Positions 57,818-64,000 of a stretch of 64,000 nucleotides of DNA are shown here, one piece after another (positions within the stretch are counted from its first letter, which is position 1; each line of letters opens with the position of its first letter). Source of the DNA: Mogibacterium sp. (GTDB lineage Bacteria > Bacillota > Clostridia > Peptostreptococcales > Anaerovoracaceae); the NCBI GenBank assembly GCA_017433975.1, contig JAFRGD010000014.1, positions 62,001 to 126,000 on the forward strand, in the 5' to 3' direction. Below the pieces are notes generated by a model, which saw only the letters and a list, made by a program, of their open reading frames with translations, was not told where the DNA came from and made no database searches. A program made the position numbers and the translations under genes.

Positions 57818-58995
57818 ATGATCGGAATCTTGATCCTGAGGTCGCTCACCGGGTACGCGGAGCAGGCGTGGAACCAGCCGAACTCCTTGTCCATCGCGCG
57901 GCGGCCGTCATTGACCGGCGAGACGAAGATGTCGCCGGCGAGCAGCTGGGAGCGGCAGTAGCCGCACTTGCCGCCGCGGCAGTGCGTGTCGATCGGGATG
58001 CCGGCGCGCTCGAGCGCAACGGCGACCGGCTCGTCTGCCTTGGCCGGGATGACGTCCTCGTGGATGCCGCGGACGACCGTGAGCTGGTATTCCTTGCCGA
58101 TCTGGTCCTCCGGGAAGCTAGGAATCAGCGTGACCTTTGGCTGGGCAGCCGCGTCGTGGCGGAATCTCCGCCGCGGAACGCCTATGGCTTTCATCGTCTT
58201 TTCAATCATGAAGTACATGACCGGCGGGCCGCAGAAGAAATAGCTCGGGTCCTCCGGCGAATACTTCTCGATGATTTCGCGGGTCACGAAGCCTTTTTCG
58301 CCGTCCCACTCCTCGTCTTCCGACATGACGTGGACGAGGCGGATCTTGTCCGGGCACGCATCGGCCGCCGCCTGCAGCTCGTCGCCGCAGACGATGTCGG
58401 TGTGTTTGACCGAGCCGTAGATGACCGTGAGGTTTACGTCGAGCGTCCCATGCGCGATCTCCTTGGCCATCGAAGCGAACGGCGTGATGCCGGAGCCGCC
58501 GGCGAGGCCGACGATGTTGCGGGAGTCGCGGAGCGGTTCATAGTAGAACTGCCCGAACGGCAGCGCCGCGGTGATTTCCGCGCCGACCTTGAGGTTCTCG
58601 AGGAACCAGTCCGGAACGAGGTACGGGACGTTGTGGCGGACCGTGATCTCAAAGTACGGGTCCGCGAGCCTCGCCTCATATGGGGCGGACGAGATCGAAT
58701 ACGCGCGCGTGAGCACGCTCTGGCCGATCGTCAGGTAGAAGTTCACATACTGGCCGCACTGGAAGACCGGCACGTGGCCGTTCTTCGGTGAGAAGCGGTA
58801 CGTCGTGGAGGTCGGCGAAGCCTCGCGGACCTCGGTGACGACAAAATCCTGCTTGCCCGGATGGAGCGCGTCCGCGAGGGCGCGGATCGGGTCCTTTGGA
58901 TCCGGAACCGGCGAACCGTTCGCGATCAGCTCCTGGCGCATTTTGGTGACGCGGGAGGCGCCGCCGACGTCTTTCAGAAATCCTTTGACTTTCAT
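57814..58995 (-). CDS. FNR-type flavin reductase with C-terminal 2Fe-2S ferredoxin domain
   Basis: 393 residues. FAD domain RAYSISSAP (R-x-Y-S), NAD(P)-binding GLAGGSGITPF, FCGPPVMYF, and a plant-type 2Fe-2S domain at the C-terminus: CRGGKCGYC and a final Cys (HACSAYP). An N-terminal segment of about 50 residues is extra. It passes electrons from NAD(P)H to a partner, most likely the CrtI-like flavoprotein encoded just upstream (14-base gap). Start 58995 with AAAGGAGG. Reads Hcr/phenol-hydroxylase-reductase-like. Confidence 0.93.
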   Translation of the reverse strand: MKVKGFLKDVGGASRVTKMRQELIANGSPVPDPKDPIRALADALHPGKQDFVVTEVREASPTSTTYRFSPKNGHVPVFQCGQYVNFYLTIGQSVLTRAYSISSAPYEARLADPYFEITVRHNVPYLVPDWFLENLKVGAEITAALPFGQFYYEPLRDSRNIVGLAGGSGITPFASMAKEIAHGTLDVNLTVIYGSVKHTDIVCGDELQAAADACPDKIRLVHVMSEDEEWDGEKGFVTREIIEKYSPEDPSYFFCGPPVMYFMIEKTMKAIGVPRRRFRHDAAAQPKVTLIPSFPEDQIGKEYQLTVVRGIHEDVIPAKADEPVAVALERAGIPIDTHCRGGKCGYCRSQLLAGDIFVSPVNDGRRAMDKEFGWFHACSAYPVSDLRIKIPIM

Positions 58996-59009
58996 TCGGG
59001 TGCCTCCTT

Positions 59010-60578
59010 TCACGCTTTTTTGGCCGCGGCCTTTTCGGCTGCGGCTTTCTTGTTCGCTACGTCGTCGATAACGGCCTTGGCGGCGGCGCGGCCGTTGGTG
59101 ACGGCCGGGCCCATGCCGTTGCCGGAAATCGCGTGCGCGCCGGCGAACTCAAGCCCGTCGATGAAGTGGTCTTGCTCCTTCATCTGGAGCCGCGCGACCG
59201 CGTGGTCGTCGATGCTGTGGGAGAAGCCGTAAATGCTTCCCTTCCACGCGCCGACGTAGTGCGCGATCGTGACCGGCGTCGAAACCTCGATCTCGACGAT
59301 GTGGTCGCGGATGTTGACGCCCGAAACGCGTTCGTACTCCGCGATCATCTCGCTCGCCATTTTGCGCTTGAAGTCGTAATAGTCTTCTTCTTTGAGCTCG
59401 AGGAAGCCCTTGACCAGCGGCAGATTGGTGATCGAGAACTGGCACATGCCCTCCGGCGTCGCGCCCGGGTTCGCGAGGTCGAGGCAGATGGACGTGAGGT
59501 ATTTGTACGGACCGGTGGTCTGGTTTTGTTTCCAGATTTCGTCGGTGTCCATCGTTTCGCCCGCGGAGAAGATGTTGTAATCCTTGATGCCCAGGTTCTC
59601 CGGGGTGTCGTCGAGGACCATCATGACGGAGGCGGTCGTGACCGACAGCCTGCGGCCGTTGACCATCTTGACCGCGCCGGCCGGGACCTCCGACAGCGGC
59701 TCGATCATCTGGGTGTACACCTTGTTCGGGTACGCGCCGCTGATGACGTAGTCGCAGTTGATCACGTCGCCGCGCTTCGTGCGGACGCCCGTGACCTTGC
59801 CGTCCTTGACCAGAATCTTTTCGACCTCCTGGCAGAACTCGATCTGCGCGCCGTTCTCCTCGGCCTTGCGCTGGAGCTTCATGCTCATCTCATGCGAGTA
59901 TTTCTTTGGCACGTAGCTCCCGCCGCGGAAATAGTCCGCCATCAGGAAGGCGTAAATCGTGAACGGCAGTGTGCTGAGCGGGTTGCCGACGTAGATCCAG
60001 TACGGCGAAAGGATGTCGACGATGTCCTGCGGGAAGCCGAACGTGTCGATGACCTCAGTGGCCGTGTAACCCGCCGTCTTGACGAATTCAGGGTGCTTGA
60101 GCAGCATCTGGACCTTGCTCATCGGGGTGACCGAGAGGATGTTCATCGAGTCGTAGACCGTGTTGCAGAGCTGCATGAACTCGAGGACCTTCGGCCCCCA
60201 GCCCGGGTACTTCGCGTCAATCTCGTTCGCCATCGTCTCAAAGCCCGCGTGCAGCGTGATGTCGATGCCCTTCTTTGGCTCGACGAAGCGGTACGCCTCC
60301 GGGACCTTGAGCCAGTCGATGTCCACGCCGCACTCGTCGAAGAAGACGCCGACCTTGAGGCGGTCTTCTTTGGAGCCGATGCTCATCATCTCGTGCAGCG
60401 TCGCCTCGATCTCGATCCCGTTCCGGACGTAGCTCGTCGCGAGGCCGCCCGGGAGGTTGTGCTTCTCGAGGATCAGGATGTCGGTGATGCCCTTCTGCTG
60501 GAGCTGCAGCGCGGCCGAGAGGCCAGCGAGTGCTCCGCCGATGATCACGACATCGTAGTGGTCTTTATAGAATTTCAT
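59010..60578 (-). CDS. CrtI/phytoene-desaturase-like FAD oxidoreductase
   Basis: 522 residues. N-terminal dinucleotide motif VVIIGGALAGLSAALQLQQK then EKHNLPGGLATSY; C-terminal FAD motif GLEFAGAHAISGNGMGPAVT. The family includes carotenoid desaturases, retinol saturase and other enzymes acting on conjugated lipid double bonds. Between a PAI-like isomerase and an FNR/2Fe-2S reductase, a reductase of conjugated fatty acids is the attractive reading (inference). The C-terminus is an odd Lys/Ala tail (KKAAAEKAAAKKA). AAAAGGAG site. Confidence 0.88.
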   Translation of the reverse strand: MKFYKDHYDVVIIGGALAGLSAALQLQQKGITDILILEKHNLPGGLATSYVRNGIEIEATLHEMMSIGSKEDRLKVGVFFDECGVDIDWLKVPEAYRFVEPKKGIDITLHAGFETMANEIDAKYPGWGPKVLEFMQLCNTVYDSMNILSVTPMSKVQMLLKHPEFVKTAGYTATEVIDTFGFPQDIVDILSPYWIYVGNPLSTLPFTIYAFLMADYFRGGSYVPKKYSHEMSMKLQRKAEENGAQIEFCQEVEKILVKDGKVTGVRTKRGDVINCDYVISGAYPNKVYTQMIEPLSEVPAGAVKMVNGRRLSVTTASVMMVLDDTPENLGIKDYNIFSAGETMDTDEIWKQNQTTGPYKYLTSICLDLANPGATPEGMCQFSITNLPLVKGFLELKEEDYYDFKRKMASEMIAEYERVSGVNIRDHIVEIEVSTPVTIAHYVGAWKGSIYGFSHSIDDHAVARLQMKEQDHFIDGLEFAGAHAISGNGMGPAVTNGRAAAKAVIDDVANKKAAAEKAAAKKA

Positions 60579-60603
60579 AGTACTCCTTTTGAATATCAGA
60601 GTT

Positions 60604-60690
60604 GGTCGGGGACTGCAGGCCTTCCGGTCGCTCGGCCTTCGGCCGTCGGACTGAAAGTCGAACGCTCCCTTCAGGCTGCAGTCCCCGACC
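60604..60690. promoter_or_regulatory. Long hairpin between PAI-like and CrtI-like genes
   Basis: GGTCGGGGACTGCAG (60604-60618) and CTGCAGTCCCCGACC (60676-60690), 15 bp perfect, enclosing an inner CGGCC-TTC-GGCCG hairpin. No strong T run follows on the minus strand. It may be an attenuator, an RNase-processed intercistronic stem or a mobile palindrome. Confidence 0.5.
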
Positions 60691-60751
60691 TCTTTAATTA
60701 TTTAAAAGAACTCTTCTGACAACTGAAAGACCGCTTCTCTGCGTACCGCAG

Positions 60752-62140
60752 TTAGAAGAAGCGCTCTACGAGCTCGCGGCTGTACTCTGCGGTCTCGTCC
60801 ATGTCTCCGAAGGCCATGATCTCGCCGGCATAGTAGGTGTCGTACTTGCCCTGCATCGCCTCGACCTTGTCGTACCAGCCCGCCGCGTAGTCCGCGCTGA
60901 AGACGTGCGGGAAGTAGTAGACGGACCACTCGTTGATGACTTCGGACGCCGGGTTGCCCATGGTCTTGAGGTCGTCCTGAACGGTCTTGCGGACCTCTTC
61001 GTACGGAATCTCGAGGGTGTCTTTGTGCTTGCGCAGCGCATACGTCGTGATGACCTGGTCGACGGTCTCTTTCCATCTGCGGTAGTAGACCATCAGGTGG
61101 CCGAGTCTCTCCTTGGTCATGTTGTCGAAGACGTAGTACGAAATCTCCGGGTGGTCTTCCGGCTTGGTCAGGACCGCCTGGACGTCGTATCTCTCGTAGT
61201 CGATCTTGGAGAAGAGCTCCATCTCGTCGTCGCGGGTGTCGAAGTAGTCGACCATGCCGACCTGTCCGTCGTAGCGCTTGTTCGGGATGTACAGCGGAGC
61301 GGTAACGATGATCTTGTCGTATTCCTCGACCACGCCGTTGACGGTGACGTAGACCTTGCCGTCCTTACGCTCGACCTTCTCAATGTGGCTGTTGAGTCTC
61401 GCGTGATTCTTGAGTTTCGCATCGAGGCACTCCCAGATGTACTGCGTGCCCTGCTCCCACGTCCAGAGGTTGACCTTGACGAAGTTCATCGTGGTCTGGA
61501 AGTCGAGGTACTTGAGGACGTAGCCCGCCGGGATCTCGTCAAAGTAGCCGTAACCGAACGCGGTGAACGGTCCGATCCACACGTCCTGAACCAGGTCGAC
61601 GCCGTTGATGCGGCAGAATTCCTTGAACGGAAGCGCGAGGTCCTTGAGGTTTGGATTCTCGCCGGAAACCGGCTCGCGGTCCGGTGTGCAGGCAAAGCCT
61701 TCGTAACGTCCCTCTGCGACGCCGCGGTGGCCGTTGATGTCGTAACCGTAGTACTTGGTCTCGAGCAGTTCGCCGAACTCCTTGAGCTGCTTCTTCATCT
61801 TGAGCAGGCGCGGAATCTTGAGGATGTTTTTCTTTGGCTCGAACGGCTCGATGACTTTGCCGTTCTTGTCCTTGTAGTTGCGGTTGAGCTTTGGTCCGTC
61901 GTGCGTGATGCCGCAGAACTCCTCAACGTCATGCACTGCATAGTAGGACGGAACGCCCATGATCGCGCCCATCTCGTAGCGCTTGCCGTTGTAGGTCGGG
62001 GACCAGCACTTGCCGCCGACGCGGTCGAGGCGCTCGAGGATCGTGTAGTTCTCGTAGCCCTTCTGCTCGAGATACATGCCCGCCGAGAGGCCCGCAGGGC
62101 CGCCGCCGATGATGCAGATTCTCATGTCTTTGTCTGCCAT
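60752..62140 (-). CDS. Polyunsaturated fatty acid double-bond isomerase (PAI/linoleate isomerase-like)
   Basis: 462 residues. The sequence follows the Propionibacterium (Cutibacterium) acnes linoleic acid isomerase PAI throughout: GGGPAGLSAGMYLEQKGY, ILERLDRVGGKCWSP, YEMGAIMGVPSYY, FTAFGYGYFDEIPAGYVLKY, LWTWEQGTQYIWE, LGHLMVYYRRW, ITTYALRKHKD, YYFPHVFSADYAAGWYDKVE and YAGEIMAFGDMDE. PAI is an FAD enzyme that turns linoleate into trans-10,cis-12 conjugated linoleate without net redox. Operon with the CrtI-like and FNR proteins; divergent from the acyl-ligase/ACP/thioesterase genes. AAGGAGG site. Confidence 0.9.
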   Translation of the reverse strand: MADKDMRICIIGGGPAGLSAGMYLEQKGYENYTILERLDRVGGKCWSPTYNGKRYEMGAIMGVPSYYAVHDVEEFCGITHDGPKLNRNYKDKNGKVIEPFEPKKNILKIPRLLKMKKQLKEFGELLETKYYGYDINGHRGVAEGRYEGFACTPDREPVSGENPNLKDLALPFKEFCRINGVDLVQDVWIGPFTAFGYGYFDEIPAGYVLKYLDFQTTMNFVKVNLWTWEQGTQYIWECLDAKLKNHARLNSHIEKVERKDGKVYVTVNGVVEEYDKIIVTAPLYIPNKRYDGQVGMVDYFDTRDDEMELFSKIDYERYDVQAVLTKPEDHPEISYYVFDNMTKERLGHLMVYYRRWKETVDQVITTYALRKHKDTLEIPYEEVRKTVQDDLKTMGNPASEVINEWSVYYFPHVFSADYAAGWYDKVEAMQGKYDTYYAGEIMAFGDMDETAEYSRELVERFF

Positions 62141-62255
62141 TGTATATTCCTCCTTAGAAAAAATAAAAGTGAATAAATATCGTCATAAATATGGAGACTT
62201 ATCTTGTTTTATTATATGATTAAGATAGGATTTTATCAACATAAAGGTGGAACCT

Positions 62256-63581
62256 ATGAGAAGATTTTATTCGTTTTCGGAATTAATCCAGGACTTTGAT
62301 ACGAGAAATTCCGCCGCCTTCGTCTACGCGGAGGAAACCGTGGAGGACAACGTGGAAGACAGCTCGTTGCAGGAGCTCTCCTACCGGGACCTCGCGGCGA
62401 TGATCCGCGAGCGCGCTGACGCGGTGCGGGCCGTGGGCACGGCGGTCGACGTCGTCCCGGTCACGAACTCCGTGGAAGCGGTCGTGCGGATCTTTGGCGA
62501 CGTGATCGCCGGTTGCGACGTGGTCATGGCGGACCCGATGATCCCGGAGGAAGTGACCGCCAAGGTCGCGGCAGGGGCGCGCGCCGCCCGCGGCATGCGG
62601 CTTGCAGCTGACCCGGACCAGGCATCCGCCGAGGGCGAAGTCCTCTTTTTCACCTCCGGCACCACCAGCCGGTCCAAGGTCGTCCGCCTGACGTCCCGGT
62701 CGCTCTGCGCGAGCGCCTGGAGCGGCCAGAGCATGCTCGCCTGCGGACCGGAGGACCGGCTCCTGTCGATCCTGCCGCTCGCGCACGTCTTCGGCTTCGT
62801 CTGCGCGCTCCTGTGGGGACTCGCCTACGGTGCGACCGTCTGCCTCGGGCGCGGCGTCCGGCACCTCATCGACGACGCGGAATTCTTCCAGCCGACCATC
62901 ATCCCGGCCGTCCCGTCGATCATGGCCGCGCTCGTCCGCTTTGACGCGCTGAACCCGGAGTGCCGGGTCGCCCTGATCGGCGCCGCGCCTTGCACGCCAG
63001 CCGTCACAGCCGCCCTCCGCGCGCGCGGCATCGCGGTCTACCTCGGCTACGGCCTGACGGAGACGTCGAGCGGCGTCGCCATCACGCAGGACCTCGACGA
63101 GCCGGAGGCCATGTACGTCTGCCCGGGCACCGAGATCCGGGTCGAGGAGGACGGAGAAGTCTCCATCACCTCGGAGTGCATGATGGCGGGATACCTCGGC
63201 CAGCCGCCGGTCGGCCCGGGCTACCGCTTCTACACCGGCGACCTCGGCGGCTTTGACGACAAGGGCCGCCTCCGCCTCCAGGGCCGCAAGAAAGACGTCC
63301 TCCTCATGCCGGACGGTACCAAGATCTACTGCCCGGAGTACGAGGAAGACCTCGCCCGCATTTCCGGCCAGACGGACCTCGCCGTCGCTTCGCGAAACGG
63401 CCGCGCCGTCCTCATCGCCGGCCAGGGCAGCGACCCGGCCGCTTTGCGGCAGGCTGTCAACGAATACAACAACTCGTTGATGCGGTCGCAGCAGATTTAC
63501 GATATAATCATTGCAGACGGCCCGCTTCCGCGCACCGTCACTGGCAAACTCAAGCGTTACGAACTAGGAGAGCTTTCATGA
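62256..63581 (+). CDS. AMP-dependent acyl ligase (acyl-CoA/acyl-ACP synthetase type)
   Basis: 441 residues. Adenylate-forming motifs: FFTSGTTSRSKVVRLTSRS (phosphate loop), LGYGLTETSSGV, YTGDLGGFDDKGRLRLQGRK (hinge) and a C-terminal Lys in TVTGKLKRYEL. The N-terminal domain is shorter than in fatty acyl-CoA ligases. It overlaps the acyl-carrier-protein gene by four bases (ATGA), so it probably loads a carboxylic acid onto that ACP. Start at 62256 (AAGGTGG); an in-frame GTG at 62247 is less likely. Divergent from the PAI-like gene. Confidence 0.9.
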   Translation: MRRFYSFSELIQDFDTRNSAAFVYAEETVEDNVEDSSLQELSYRDLAAMIRERADAVRAVGTAVDVVPVTNSVEAVVRIFGDVIAGCDVVMADPMIPEEVTAKVAAGARAARGMRLAADPDQASAEGEVLFFTSGTTSRSKVVRLTSRSLCASAWSGQSMLACGPEDRLLSILPLAHVFGFVCALLWGLAYGATVCLGRGVRHLIDDAEFFQPTIIPAVPSIMAALVRFDALNPECRVALIGAAPCTPAVTAALRARGIAVYLGYGLTETSSGVAITQDLDEPEAMYVCPGTEIRVEEDGEVSITSECMMAGYLGQPPVGPGYRFYTGDLGGFDDKGRLRLQGRKKDVLLMPDGTKIYCPEYEEDLARISGQTDLAVASRNGRAVLIAGQGSDPAALRQAVNEYNNSLMRSQQIYDIIIADGPLPRTVTGKLKRYELGELS

Positions 63582-63841
63582 AACCATACACCCGCGACGA
63601 ACTGAGAGAAAAGACCATCAAGCTGATCCACAACTTCATTCCGGAGCTGCAGGACGCGGAGCTGACCGAGGAATCGGTCGTCAACACCGACACCAACATC
63701 GACTCCCTCAGTCTCATCATGCTGATCACCAAGGTCGAGTCCACCTTCAAAGTCCGCATCCCGCGCAAGGAGTGGAACAAGATCTCGACCCTCGGCGAGC
63801 TCCTCGACAAGGTCGAGCAGCGGCTGCCGGACGTCAAGTGA
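63578..63841 (+). CDS. Acyl carrier protein
   Basis: 87 residues, four-helix carrier protein with the phosphopantetheine site NIDSLSLIML. Acidic and rich in Glu/Asp. Overlaps the ligase by four bases, a fixed-ratio arrangement for ligase and its carrier. Not the housekeeping fatty-acid ACP by context; a dedicated carrier for acyl groups handled in this cluster is inferred. Confidence 0.92.
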   Translation: MKPYTRDELREKTIKLIHNFIPELQDAELTEESVVNTDTNIDSLSLIMLITKVESTFKVRIPRKEWNKISTLGELLDKVEQRLPDVK

Positions 63842-63858
63842 GGCATGGACTCAGACAC

Positions 63859-64000
63859 ATGTCAAACGAACTGATTTACGAGAAAAAAGTCCTGATTCGC
63901 AGCGAGCAGGTCAACATGACGCGCGCGCTCCGCACGTCGGAGCTCTTCCGGCTACTCGAGGAGGCGTCGATCGCCCACACCGAGCAGCTCGGCTGCACCC
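63859..64000 (+). CDS. Acyl-ACP thioesterase (3' truncated by window edge)
   Basis: Only 47 residues are visible: MSNELIYEKKVLIRSEQVNM then TRALRTSELFRLLEEASIAH. The VRSEQVNMTRALRTSELFRL-type start with an E-x-A-x-x-H helix fits the hot-dog fold of acyl-ACP thioesterases (FatA/FatB-like, PF01643) or 4HBT enzymes. It would release the acyl group from the neighbouring ACP. The gene continues past the window. Confidence 0.7.
   Translation, partial: MSNELIYEKKVLIRSEQVNMTRALRTSELFRLLEEASIAHTEQLGCT

Overview
The window reads as a GC-rich member of the Clostridia (Bacillota), probably an anaerobic gut-type fermenter. Grounds: near-universal AGGAGG ribosome binding sites, sigma-A type promoters, a HydF maturase for [FeFe]-hydrogenase, a formate-tetrahydrofolate (THF) operon with a THF riboswitch, PucR/LuxR-type regulators and a Hol_Tox-type type I toxin. 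No rRNA, tRNA, CRISPR array, phage or intact insertion sequence was seen. Assignment below class is inference.

Layout. 1-5.5 kb: housekeeping-like genes (truncated aminotransferase, permease, PPC-domain protein, hydF, folC, a 71-residue protein). 5.5-30.8 kb: a dense catabolic island with two PucR regulators, seven short-chain dehydrogenases (SDRs), a zinc-type dehydrogenase, MATE and MFS transporters, an esterase, two copies of a three-gene module (SDR + unknown Cys-rich protein + GcvT-like THF-dependent C1 transferase), and three proteins related to ketopantoate hydroxymethyltransferase (PanB) that lack its metal ligands. 30.8-38 kb: LuxR regulators flanking the operon fhs-[THF riboswitch]-folT-5-formyl-THF cyclo-ligase-fchA-folD-focA. 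38-52.7 kb: more dehydrogenases, a GroEL paralogue, a fourth degenerate PanB, and a plus-strand run dehydrogenase-PanB-cyclase-SDR-YjiH-type transporter. 52.8-57.8 kb: thymidylate synthase, a DUF362 protein, a membrane-anchored TPR protein and a complete type I toxin-antitoxin locus. 57.8-64 kb: a fatty-acid cluster with a linoleate-isomerase (PAI) homologue, a CrtI-like flavoprotein and an FNR/2Fe-2S reductase on the minus strand, and an acyl ligase, acyl carrier protein and acyl-ACP thioesterase on the plus strand.

How it may work (inference): the SDR/MDR enzymes oxidise alcohols on unknown substrates; GcvT-like and PanB-like proteins move one-carbon units from them to THF; FchA/FolD and Fhs run oxidatively to formate plus ATP, and FocA exports formate. 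Repeated regulators (four LuxR with a common N-terminal domain, two PucR) and a recurring TGAGTA motif suggest substrate-specific control of separate modules. The substrates cannot be read from the sequence. The PanB-like family without its metal ligands, the duplicated SDR/unknown/GcvT module and the PAI cluster are the best candidates for undescribed biology.
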